This document shows, piece by piece, positions 1-8,169 of a DNA stretch of 19,835 bases. The DNA comes from Planctomycetia bacterium (GTDB lineage Bacteria > Planctomycetota > Phycisphaerae > Phycisphaerales > SM1A02), in NCBI GenBank assembly GCA_005799205.1, contig SYHM01000077.1:1-19835 (forward strand), read 5' to 3'. Below the pieces are notes generated by a model. The model worked only from the letters and a program-made list of their open reading frames with translations, made no database searches and was not told the origin of the DNA. The translations under genes and the position numbers were made by a program. Each line of letters begins with the position of its first letter. Position 1 is the stretch's first letter.

Positions 1-48
1 GAATCGATGGCTCGTGCTCGCTGGGCGAGTACGATTTCGCAAGCGTGA
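1..48 (+). CDS. C-terminal tail of an upstream gene (partial)
   Basis: From base 1 an open frame encodes about 15 residues ending in ISQA and stops at TGA 46-48. The last base of that stop is the first base of ATG 48-50 of the next gene, giving the TGATG junction typical of coupled genes. That junction is the only reason for calling it. Too little sequence remains to suggest a function, and a chance open frame cannot be excluded. Confidence 0.35.
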   Translation, partial: ESMARARWASTISQA

Positions 49-1034
49 TGTCACTCATATCGAATCGAGTCTACAGGTCGATGCTGCTCACGATGGCGCT
101 GCTCGCAGCATCCCCCACTGGATGCGACCGTCCAGCGGACGTCGGATCAATCGATGGAAAGGACCCGGCCGCGAGGCGCGCGGCAATGAGCGCAATTGAA
201 ATCTCACTGCGTGGCGCGCGCATCGATGAGGCACTCCGTATCGCCCAGCGACTCGCAGAGGTCGCACCAGACGATGCGGAGGCGTTCGAACTGCTTGCGC
301 GCGCACAACTCGCACGGGCAACCTCTGCAACCGATCCAGTGAGTGTGCGCGAGTCACGCACTGCGGCCGCTGCGGCCTATGCGCGTGCAGTCGCACTGGG
401 CGATCCAAGCGCTGGCCTGCTCAACGCCGCTGGAGTTGCTGCGCAGTTTGCAGGCGACCCACAGACCGCCGCACACTGCTTCGCTCGCGCGGCGGCGATC
501 GACCCTGCGAATCCCCAGCATCCGCTCTTTGCGGGGCTCGCCCTGCTGCAAGTGGGACGGATCGACGACGCGCGCGTCGCACTCACAAGTGCCCGCACGC
601 TCGACCCAGACTCTCCGTGGCCGATCACCGCGCTCTCTGGACTCACGCTGCAGACGGGCGATGCGCAGACCGCGCTGACACTCGCGCGCGAAGCACGTCG
701 GCTCGATCCGCGCAATGACGAGTTGCGAGTCGCCGAAGCGAAGGCCTTGCGCGCGCTCGCGCTGCATGAAGATGTGCTCACGCTGCTGCTTGCCCTTCCG
801 CCCGAGGCACGATTGACCGAGGCCATCACATGGGAAATCGCCGCCGCGCACGAGGCGCTTGGCGACAAAGACCTCGCCGCTGAGGCATGGGGAGTCTGGG
901 CAGAGAGCGCCGGTAGCGCCGACAGCGCGGTCGAGGCCGCGCGCAGGTGGACTGCTGCGGGCGATCCGATTCAGGCACAGAGTTGGATCGCAGTCGCTCG
1001 GCAGCGTGGATGGCGTGAACCGCTGCGCCCGTAA
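48..1034 (+). CDS. TPR-repeat lipoprotein
   Basis: A predicted exported protein of 328 aa. The N-terminus has Arg at residues 7 and 10, a hydrophobic stretch (about 12-22) and then PTGC with Cys26, which reads as a lipoprotein signal peptide. The -3 position is Pro rather than the usual Leu, so the lipobox is atypical. The rest is Ala/Leu-rich helix pairs of tetratricopeptide type, about six units at roughly residues 44-76, 122-155, 157-189, 191-223, 225-249 and 259-289. Several close with the TPR signature of Ala-x3-Asp-Pro (AAAIDP, ARTLDP, ARRLDP). TPR proteins are protein-interaction scaffolds; no partner can be named. The start was set at ATG 48 because it overlaps the preceding stop; GTG 45 is in frame just upstream. 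It converges on the SDR gene with only 10 bp between the stops. Confidence 0.85.
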   Translation: MSLISNRVYRSMLLTMALLAASPTGCDRPADVGSIDGKDPAARRAAMSAIEISLRGARIDEALRIAQRLAEVAPDDAEAFELLARAQLARATSATDPVSVRESRTAAAAAYARAVALGDPSAGLLNAAGVAAQFAGDPQTAAHCFARAAAIDPANPQHPLFAGLALLQVGRIDDARVALTSARTLDPDSPWPITALSGLTLQTGDAQTALTLAREARRLDPRNDELRVAEAKALRALALHEDVLTLLLALPPEARLTEAITWEIAAAHEALGDKDLAAEAWGVWAESAGSADSAVEAARRWTAAGDPIQAQSWIAVARQRGWREPLRP

Positions 1035-1044
1035 GCGTGCACAG

Positions 1045-1863
1045 TTAGGCAGTCAACCAACGTCCACCATCGAGTCGCACGGTGGTTCCGGTGATGAACG
1101 ATGCTTCGAGCGCGAGCCACGCGGCGCACTGTGCGGCTTCCTCAACCGTTCCAGCACGGGCGAGCGGGGTGCGCGCGATGTACCGCTCTTGAAACGCCAC
1201 GTCGCATCCTTGAGGCCATGCCACAACTCCTGGGGCGATCGCGTTCACGCGAACTGTCGGAGCGAGTTCAAGTGCAAGAGCACTGACGATCGAACCCAGC
1301 GCCCCCTTCGACGCAAAGTACGAGGCGTGATCGCGGTAGAGGCGCCCCTCAGCGTGCATGTCGGTGAAACAGACGACTCCAGCGCCAGCGTCAAGCACGC
1401 TCGCCTCAAGCGACTTGCGAATCCCCTGGGTCAACATGAGGGGCGCGAGCGCGTTCACCCGAAAGTGCTCCAGCACATGCTCGCTATCAAGGTCGCCAAG
1501 TGGGCGTGCGTCATACCGCGCCGCACAGTGCACCACGGCGTCCAAACACTCCCCCGCGAAGGTCGCCGCAAGGGTCGACACGGCACTTGGATCGCTCAAG
1601 TCTGCCGCGCGCAGTTCGATCGTCGCCGCCGGGTGTCCGGCAGCCGCTGCACGCGCGCGGACTCGCGCGGCGGCCGCCTCCGCGCGCGCATCGAGGCACC
1701 GAACGGCCATCACGAGGTCATGCCCGCGCGAAGCGAACTCAAGTGCTGTGGCAAGACCCACGCGCGCTGCAGCTCCAGTCACGAGCGAGCGAGGTCGCCG
1801 CATCGACCGAGGCACCCGACGCGGCGATTGATCGGAAGGGTCCTGCTGATCCACCACGCTCAT
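1045..1863 (-). CDS. SDR oxidoreductase, FolM / pteridine-reductase-like
   Basis: Short-chain dehydrogenase/reductase of 272 aa, NAD(P)H-dependent and cytosolic. The Rossmann dinucleotide motif is TGAAARVG at residues 29-36, with Arg34 where classical SDRs have Gly-Ile. This matches the FolM/PTR1 (dihydromonapterin/pteridine reductase) branch. The catalytic Tyr182-x3-Lys186 is in SYFASKGAL. The usual catalytic Ser position is replaced by a TDM motif with Asp168, as in FolM (ITDY) and PTR1. VRVNAIAPG (205-212) and the C-terminal FITGTTVRLDGGR are standard SDR landmarks. Pterin reduction is inferred; a generic SDR remains possible. The start is uncertain: ATG 1863 has GAGGGG immediately adjacent, GTG 1857 has the same GAGGGG at a better 6-base spacing, and ATG 1803 (MRRPRSLVTG) matches the usual family N-terminus. 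It is divergent from the AsmA-like gene. Confidence 0.85.
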   Translation of the reverse strand: MSVVDQQDPSDQSPRRVPRSMRRPRSLVTGAAARVGLATALEFASRGHDLVMAVRCLDARAEAAAARVRARAAAAGHPAATIELRAADLSDPSAVSTLAATFAGECLDAVVHCAARYDARPLGDLDSEHVLEHFRVNALAPLMLTQGIRKSLEASVLDAGAGVVCFTDMHAEGRLYRDHASYFASKGALGSIVSALALELAPTVRVNAIAPGVVAWPQGCDVAFQERYIARTPLARAGTVEEAAQCAAWLALEASFITGTTVRLDGGRWLTA

Positions 1864-1892
1864 CCCCTCAGTATTACCATCGCAACGAGTTC

Positions 1893-4800
1893 GTGCGCGA
1901 CGATCATCCTATTTCTTGTAACGGCAGGGACGACGCTGCCAACACGCGTTCGGCCGCCTCACGACGCTCGCGGCGACGTGTTGTTGTCGTCAGCGCGAGC
2001 GCGGCGATCCTGACCCTCACGTCGCTCGTCATGTTTCACGCGCGCATTGCGAGCGCGTACTTGGCGATGCGACTTGGAGAGACGGCCGGCGGAATCGTCA
2101 CCATCACAAGTTTGCAGCTGAATGGATGGGATCGCGCCACGATCAACGGAGTCGAACTCGCTGCCCCCAACTGGACCCAAGCGGGCGCGCGCATCGCGCG
2201 CATCGATCGCATCGAGATTGAGTTCGACCTGCTCTCGCTGGTCTGGGGGCAGACAAAGGTGCGAGACCTCGCACTGCATGGAGTAGAAGTCACCCTCGTC
2301 GAAGACATCGAGCGTGGAAGCCAGTTCAATTTTCAACAACTCCAGCGGTGGACCGCTCCGACGACGAAGATCACCGCGCCGATCCTGATTGACCGGGCGG
2401 CACTCTCGTCGCTGACCCTCTCATTTCACAAGCTTCGTGGCGGCGTGCTCTCAGAGACTTCAGCGTTCGCCGCTGAGGCGAGGCTCGAACCTTCACCGGA
2501 CGATCCAGCGCGATCGCTCTTTGATGTCAGGGTGCTGAAAGAGGCAATACACGCAAGCGGTTGGTGGAACCAGCAGACGCTCGCGTTCGACCTCGAAGTT
2601 GAAGGGCTTTCGGTTGGTGAGCGGCTCGCGCTCATCCTTCCGCGTCCCATGCGAGCGCTCGCAACGCAGGTCGACGCGAAGGGTGAGGTCACGCGGGCAC
2701 ACCTGTCACATGAGCCGGGCATGCCGTTGCACGGGGTGATGGAACTCACCGATGTACGCGCCACGCTGCCAACCGACGGGTTTAGTGATTGGGTGCGGTA
2801 CGAGCACGGTGAGATCAAGGACGCGCTGGGCTATCCGCAGGTGCGGTTACGTACTGGCACTCTCGAGCTCACTGGATCGCAACTCGCATTCAAGGACCTT
2901 GACTTCGAACTCGTGAATACGTCGCGTGATGATCGGGTCGCGACGTTGCCGGTACGCGCTTCACTGACACTGGACTTTGCATCGATGACCCGCGAGGAGT
3001 TTCTGTGGGAGGACCGTGCGAAGTGGGCGGCGCAAGTGCGCGACCTCGCTGGGTTTGAACTGCGCGTCATGGTGCCCCACTTCTCGTGTGGCAAGTCGGC
3101 AAGCGACTCAGCGCTCGAAGTACCGCGCGCCGCAGCCGAGTTCATGCGCAGCTTTGGCGTGACTGAGCTCACCTTCGACCTCGGCATGCTCGTGACTCGA
3201 CAGCCCCCATTTCTTCACGATGGCGCGCTTGTCGCAAGCCCCCTTGAGAGTTCTGCGACCCTCGTGATCACCGACGGCGTCGGGGCATTCGAGGAGTTTC
3301 CCTATCCGCTCCACGATGTGCAGGCAACAGTTCGATTCACTGGAATGGATGCCGACATCGCTGACCTGAGAGGACTCAGTCCGCAGGGAGACAATGTGAT
3401 CGTCCACGGCACCATCACAGAGATGGGAAGCGATGCTGGGGTCGATCTCACAATCTCGTCGGGGGGCGGTCCCATTGATAGCGCGCTCATCAATAGTTTT
3501 CCAGAGGATGAGCGAGCACTGCTCTCGAGCCTCTTCTGGCACGAAGGCTTCGCGTCACTGCAAGCCGCTGGAGTGCTCTTCGATGCCGCGCAAGTCGCGC
3601 GCGCGACCGAGCAACTACCCCAGTGCGACAGTCAGTTGCGCGCGCTCACCGTCGATGCCAATTCGGATCCGATGCAGATTGCCGAACTTGCCGCGCAGGC
3701 TGGACGGCTTCGGCGAATCATCGACCAAGGCGCCTTTACTCCCGGCGGTCGTGTCGCGTTTACTCTCAATCTTTCGCGTGAGGCGACCCGTGACGCGGAG
3801 GTCATCGTGACGGGCGACATCCGAGTGCTCACCGCCGACATTCTCTCGACGACATTTCCGTACCCAGTACGTGCAACTGGCGGCGAACTTGTGATCCACC
3901 GCGATCGGATCGAGTTTGCGCGGGGCGTTCCCTTTCACACGCTGAGCGGCGCGCAGGGAATGTTCGACGGACGCATCGACTTGACTCCAGGTGTCGGTCC
4001 AGGTTCTTTTCAACCCCATCTCACCTTCGCATTGACGAATGAGAAGTTGAATCCTGTCTTCGTGATGGCGATTCCGCCTGCTGCCGGAGAAGTCGTCAAT
4101 GGCTGGCCCGGAGCGGCACTTTCGAAGGGAGGTGCTGCCATCTCGCAATTCGATGTCCAGGGGGACATCTCGCTCGAGGGAACCATCGGTGCCTCGTCGA
4201 AAGGCCAGCTTGATGTGCAATGCGAGATCTCGCTCGACCATGGGTCCATTCATCCAGTTGGCGGCACAGGCGACCTGATTTCTGAGAGCAGTCTCGGCTG
4301 GCCAGCGGGATTCGGACTCGATGATTGCACGGGGCATTTTCGAGTCGACGAGCGAAGCGTCGAGATCGATTCCTTTCATGGGTCGCGTCGCGATGGGCGC
4401 GTCGAAGCGCACGGGATCGCACTGCTTGACGGTTCGAAAACGAACATGTCGATCGGATTGCGCGACATCGACCTCGCGGAGTACGCGATCAACTTGCTTC
4501 CCCACGATGAACGGGCTCGCGCTGAAGAACTCTGGGCTCGATACCAACCACGAGGACGGTTCGACGCTGACATCGTGCTCGCGTCTGCCGAAGTTGGCGG
4601 TCCGCTCGATGCGACGCTGACGGTGACCCCGCACTCGCTGGGACTCGTGATGGGGTCAGGCCCCATGGAGGCGCACTTCGACTCGGGGACTGTGCAGATT
4701 CACAACGACACCGTGAGCTGCCAGTCACTGACTGGCACGATCGGACCTCCTGATGGACTCCGCGCAGAACTTTGCCTGCATGGGCGTTATGGAGGCGATC

Positions 4801-6209
4801 AAGGTGCGCTCGACTTGACTGGAAGTGTTCGGCAAGGCCTTATCCACGGCCCTGTCGTTCGTGAACTTGCAACGCTGCTCTCAGCAGGAGGCGCGAGCAC
4901 ATTTCTTGATCGCTTTGGACCGCAAGGTCTGTACGACGCAGACTTCTCGTACTCCAAGAGCGCCCACGATGCGAACGGCGCCTATGAAATCGATGCGTGG
5001 GTGCACGACCTTTCGGTTGGCGACGAGGGTGGCCGGCTCGACATTGCCTTCGAAGCCCCTCCGCATATCCACGCGCGCAGCGAGCATCTTGAGATCACTC
5101 CCTGCCGCGGCACATTCGTAGGAGGCTCCCTCTCAGTGTGTGGATGGCTGACCACCGACGCATCGAACACAATCTGCTCAGGAGAGTTTCAGTGTGATCT
5201 CGAAGCGATCGGCACGGGTTCGCAAGTCATTGCAGCACTTCCACCAGGTGCGCGCGATCCGCTCCACGCGATGGGGTTCACGTGCGCAGACATTGCACGT
5301 GCGACGACGAACGTGCAGTTCTCGCAACGCGCCAACGGACTCGAGACCGATGTGCACTCCACGATTCACCTCTTCGATGCGGGTATCTCGGCCTCGGTCG
5401 GCCTCTCAAGTCTCGATGCGCACGTCGTGCTCGATCTTGCACACAACGGGGCCGGAACGAGCCTGCTCGCGGACGTCCGCCATGCAGCGTTTCGGATTGC
5501 AGACCGGGAGGTTGCTGATGTCCGCGCGAGGATCCGTCTCGCCCCAGGCGACTCGGCCCTCACCGTCGAGGAATGTGCTGGTTCGATGGGCGAGGGACGC
5601 GTGTGCGCCACCGCGCGCATCGAGACGGCCGCACCCTATGCCTATGAAGCAGAACTCGCACTCGGGGGCGTCCCCCTCGCTGCGCTCACCCGCCCAAGTG
5701 ACGGAGTCGACACCACAACCCCCGCCCCCCAACGTGAACAAGGCCTTGTGGATGCACGGGTGGGAGTTGGCGGAGACTTCGTTGGAATCTCATCACGGCG
5801 CGGTCGCGGCTCAGCCATCATCCGAGAAGCCGAACTAGCCAGACTTCCAATCGCGCTCGCGCTCTTGCAGGTCACACAGTTGAGTCTGGCGTTTAACTCG
5901 GTTGTCGAACGCGGAGAGTTTCAATTCACGATTGACCAGAACTTGCTGAACTTTCAGACTTTCAACCTGAGCTGCAAGGATGTCATCCTCGATGGTGACG
6001 GATGGCTCAACATTGAAAGCACCGAGCTGGGACTTCGCCTGCGCAATCAGGGCAGAGTGCCCATCGTGAGCGCCATTCTCGGCGGGGTGTCGAATCAGAT
6101 CTTTCAACTCGATGTACGCGGCACACTCCGCGAGCCGATTGGATCGATCGCCCCGCTTCCAGCGCTGATCCCCGCACCCGCAGTCCCCATCGCGCAGTTC
6201 ATTCCATGA
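1893..6209 (+). CDS. AsmA-like giant envelope protein
   Basis: About 1438 aa. A short cytoplasmic basic segment (SRRSRRR, about residues 23-29) precedes one membrane helix (about 30-48). The rest is long, soluble and beta-rich, with repeated 'G-x-ITSLQLNG / VRDLALHG / LDLTGSV / GxIDL' strands. The C-terminal part (about 1280-1438, including ELARLPIALALLQVTQLSLA, FNLSCKDVILDGDGWLNI and VSNQIFQLDVRGTLREP) reads like the AsmA C-terminal region. AsmA/TamB/YhdP-family proteins are anchored in the inner membrane, span the periplasm and are implicated in lipid transport to the outer membrane. No subfamily can be assigned. The frame is open back to about 1500, but that part is antisense to the SDR gene. 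GTG 1893 was chosen because it keeps the membrane anchor and lies after the SDR start; there is no clear ribosome site. ATG 2031 would remove the anchor. First gene of a five-gene overlapping operon. Confidence 0.82.
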   Translation: MRDDHPISCNGRDDAANTRSAASRRSRRRVVVVSASAAILTLTSLVMFHARIASAYLAMRLGETAGGIVTITSLQLNGWDRATINGVELAAPNWTQAGARIARIDRIEIEFDLLSLVWGQTKVRDLALHGVEVTLVEDIERGSQFNFQQLQRWTAPTTKITAPILIDRAALSSLTLSFHKLRGGVLSETSAFAAEARLEPSPDDPARSLFDVRVLKEAIHASGWWNQQTLAFDLEVEGLSVGERLALILPRPMRALATQVDAKGEVTRAHLSHEPGMPLHGVMELTDVRATLPTDGFSDWVRYEHGEIKDALGYPQVRLRTGTLELTGSQLAFKDLDFELVNTSRDDRVATLPVRASLTLDFASMTREEFLWEDRAKWAAQVRDLAGFELRVMVPHFSCGKSASDSALEVPRAAAEFMRSFGVTELTFDLGMLVTRQPPFLHDGALVASPLESSATLVITDGVGAFEEFPYPLHDVQATVRFTGMDADIADLRGLSPQGDNVIVHGTITEMGSDAGVDLTISSGGGPIDSALINSFPEDERALLSSLFWHEGFASLQAAGVLFDAAQVARATEQLPQCDSQLRALTVDANSDPMQIAELAAQAGRLRRIIDQGAFTPGGRVAFTLNLSREATRDAEVIVTGDIRVLTADILSTTFPYPVRATGGELVIHRDRIEFARGVPFHTLSGAQGMFDGRIDLTPGVGPGSFQPHLTFALTNEKLNPVFVMAIPPAAGEVVNGWPGAALSKGGAAISQFDVQGDISLEGTIGASSKGQLDVQCEISLDHGSIHPVGGTGDLISESSLGWPAGFGLDDCTGHFRVDERSVEIDSFHGSRRDGRVEAHGIALLDGSKTNMSIGLRDIDLAEYAINLLPHDERARAEELWARYQPRGRFDADIVLASAEVGGPLDATLTVTPHSLGLVMGSGPMEAHFDSGTVQIHNDTVSCQSLTGTIGPPDGLRAELCLHGRYGGDQGALDLTGSVRQGLIHGPVVRELATLLSAGGASTFLDRFGPQGLYDADFSYSKSAHDANGAYEIDAWVHDLSVGDEGGRLDIAFEAPPHIHARSEHLEITPCRGTFVGGSLSVCGWLTTDASNTICSGEFQCDLEAIGTGSQVIAALPPGARDPLHAMGFTCADIARATTNVQFSQRANGLETDVHSTIHLFDAGISASVGLSSLDAHVVLDLAHNGAGTSLLADVRHAAFRIADREVADVRARIRLAPGDSALTVEECAGSMGEGRVCATARIETAAPYAYEAELALGGVPLAALTRPSDGVDTTTPAPQREQGLVDARVGVGGDFVGISSRRGRGSAIIREAELARLPIALALLQVTQLSLAFNSVVERGEFQFTIDQNLLNFQTFNLSCKDVILDGDGWLNIESTELGLRLRNQGRVPIVSAILGGVSNQIFQLDVRGTLREPIGSIAPLPALIPAPAVPIAQFIP

Positions 6210-7267
6210 AACGAGCAACACTCCCTCGCCACTCTCCACAGATTCGCGCAGCGATTGATGAGGTTGTCGCGCTGGTTGCTCCTACCACGCTGAATCCGGC
6301 AGACCTCGCCAAGCGACGAATGCTCGTCTCTGAAATGGTCGCCACTTCGCTCAGCCTCTTCACCGACGAACTCACCACCGGCGAGTTGCGACTCGTTCGA
6401 CAGGCGCTGCGCGAGATGCGCGCCGGATTCACGATGTTCAACCGCTACCGCACACTGCGAAAGGTCGCTCTTTTCGGGAGCGCTCGCACACCACGCGACC
6501 ATCCCGATTACAAGGCCGCATTCGAGTGTTCACGCCTGCTTGCAGAGCGTGGTTGGATGACGATCACCGGCGCTGGTCCGGGCATCATGCAAGCAGGAAT
6601 CGAAGGACCGACCCCAGAACAAGCGTTCGGACTCTCGATTCGACTTCCCTTCGAAGACAAGCCAAATCCGGTGATCGCCAATGACCCCAAGCTGCTGACA
6701 TTTCGCTACTTCTTCACACGCAAACTCGCCTTTATGGGGAACGCCGACGCCGTCGCCGCATTTCCAGGAGGGTTCGGAACGCAAGACGAAGTCTTCGAAG
6801 CGCTCACACTCGTGCAAACAGGCCGCAACGCTGTGATTCCTATCGTGCTCGTCGAAGGGCACGATGCTCAGGGAGCTCCGCTGGGGTACTGGAAGCAATG
6901 GGAATCATTCGTGCGAGGTGCGATGCACAAGAACGGATGGATCAGTCCAGAAGACGAATGCCTCTATCAACTCGCCGACTCTCCAGCGACTGCGGTAGAC
7001 ATCGTCTCACGCTTCTACACGCGGTACCAGTCGAGTCGGTATGTCAACGATCAACTTGTGATTCGACTCGACGCGCCACTTCCCGCAAGCGCATGCTCCG
7101 CGTTCGATCGCGAGTTCGGAGCGCTCTGCGCGACAGGTGGATTCACGCAGGGCACAGAGTTTGAAGGCGACGATGCGCCAGCGGGAACACCCCGACTCTG
7201 GTTCACCCACAACCGAAAGTACTTTGGACTCGTGCGCAGACTCATCGACCGGATCAACGAATCATGA
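6206..7267 (+). CDS. LOG-family protein (TIGR00730-type Rossmann fold)
   Basis: 353 aa. Rossmann-fold protein of the LOG ('lysine decarboxylase-like') family, whose characterised members cleave nucleoside 5'-monophosphates such as cytokinin ribotides to base and ribose phosphate. Landmarks are VALFGSARTP (near residue 88), GAGPGIM at 122-128, FRYFFTRKLAFM (about 169-180), and the diagnostic PGGFGTxxExxE at 187-198 with Glu195 and Glu198. It is longer than single-domain LOG proteins (about 180-200 aa): it has about 85 helical residues before the core and about 100 after it. This resembles multi-domain nucleotide nucleosidases (PpnN-like) in layout, though I would not claim orthology. Despite the family's old name it is not expected to be a decarboxylase. 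ATG 6206 overlaps the AsmA-like stop by 4 bases (ATGA), implying translational coupling. Confidence 0.88.
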   Translation: MKRATLPRHSPQIRAAIDEVVALVAPTTLNPADLAKRRMLVSEMVATSLSLFTDELTTGELRLVRQALREMRAGFTMFNRYRTLRKVALFGSARTPRDHPDYKAAFECSRLLAERGWMTITGAGPGIMQAGIEGPTPEQAFGLSIRLPFEDKPNPVIANDPKLLTFRYFFTRKLAFMGNADAVAAFPGGFGTQDEVFEALTLVQTGRNAVIPIVLVEGHDAQGAPLGYWKQWESFVRGAMHKNGWISPEDECLYQLADSPATAVDIVSRFYTRYQSSRYVNDQLVIRLDAPLPASACSAFDREFGALCATGGFTQGTEFEGDDAPAGTPRLWFTHNRKYFGLVRRLIDRINES

Positions 7268-8169
7268 GCTGGCAAACGGGCTGGCTGATGGCAATGACGG
7301 TGTTGGTCGCTCCAACGGGGTGTGCTCCCGTTCCCGCGGTCGTGCCTCGGCCTGAAGGCGAGCCGGCACCGCCGGATCCCGTCGAGACGCGAGGCGAAAC
7401 CGACAGCCCGACTCCGCTGATCCGAGTGACGCTGCCGGTCGATGACGGGACAAGTGACGGAGTCGCGGTCGTGCGCTGGCAGGTGTTCGACAACGAGAGC
7501 GTGATCTCAACCTATTTTCGCGAACACGCTCCAACGGCGATTGATCCCACCATCACCAAGCAACTCGCCCGCAACGGACTTCTTGTGGCAGAACTCGCTC
7601 ACGACGAGATTCCAGATGCACTCGCGCATCTTGGAGGCACCTACGCCAACATTCGCGCGTGGCTCGGACAAGCGACAGATTGGCACCAGCTGACGGCGCT
7701 CCCAATTCGCGGCACACTTGCGACCGTCGTCGATGGCGCATCGAGACGACTTGCCGATGGATCGCTTCAACTCCTGCTGCGCGGCTGGACGGTTCCACTC
7801 GAATCCGGCGCGGTGACCGACCTCGAGATCCTTCCTGTCTTTCTGCCTGGCGGACGGGTTCCAGGAGCGCGCGCCACGCTGCGTGAACCGATCCCATCTG
7901 CCGGACTCTTCGCGTCACTTCCCCGTGGACGCGCTTTGATGATCACAGGAATGGCTCCGGCCACTGCGCGGCCATCGAGTACACGCGGACCAAGTTCAGG
8001 TCCTCCAGTCACACCTCCTAGAACGCTCGGAGAGTTACTGCTCACTCGACCAAGCGATGATTCTCAACCGATTCCGCAGCGACCAGTCGTGGTGATCATT
8101 CCGTTCCAGCCGGCGCATCACTTTGCGCCGGCCGCTGCCGTAGACTCGTCGACTCGCGAGCCACCGTGA
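7264..8169 (+). CDS. unknown lipoprotein
   Basis: 301 aa, not recognised. The N-terminus MSWQTGWLMAMTVLVAPTGC has a hydrophobic core and ends in PTGC with Cys20, so it is a likely lipoprotein. Residues about 21-46 are a Pro/Glu-rich linker. A mixed alpha/beta region of about 48-225 follows, containing VRWQVFDNESV and a Gly-rich ALAHLGGTY segment. Then comes a Pro/Ser/Thr-rich stretch (about 235-258), the phrase LGELLLTRP, and a final hydrophobic strand VVVIIPFQP. The low-complexity tail suggests a surface or periplasmic protein with a flexible C-terminus. Its start overlaps the LOG gene stop by 4 bases (ATGA) and its stop overlaps the pssA start. It therefore lies inside the lipid-synthesis operon, and an envelope role is plausible but unproven. 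Confidence 0.82.
   Translation: MSWQTGWLMAMTVLVAPTGCAPVPAVVPRPEGEPAPPDPVETRGETDSPTPLIRVTLPVDDGTSDGVAVVRWQVFDNESVISTYFREHAPTAIDPTITKQLARNGLLVAELAHDEIPDALAHLGGTYANIRAWLGQATDWHQLTALPIRGTLATVVDGASRRLADGSLQLLLRGWTVPLESGAVTDLEILPVFLPGGRVPGARATLREPIPSAGLFASLPRGRALMITGMAPATARPSSTRGPSSGPPVTPPRTLGELLLTRPSDDSQPIPQRPVVVIIPFQPAHHFAPAAAVDSSTREPP

Noticed and set aside
1500..1892. N-terminal extension of the AsmA-like frame
   Set aside because: It is antisense to the SDR gene and its translation is Arg/Pro/His-rich, so the real start is placed at about 1893.
859..2013. 384-aa + strand open frame
   Set aside because: It lies antisense to the SDR gene, has Arg/His/Ser-rich composition with no motif, and arises from GC-rich codon bias.
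3615..4634. 339-aa - strand open frame
   Set aside because: It is antisense within the AsmA-like gene, with no recognisable domain and shadow-type composition.
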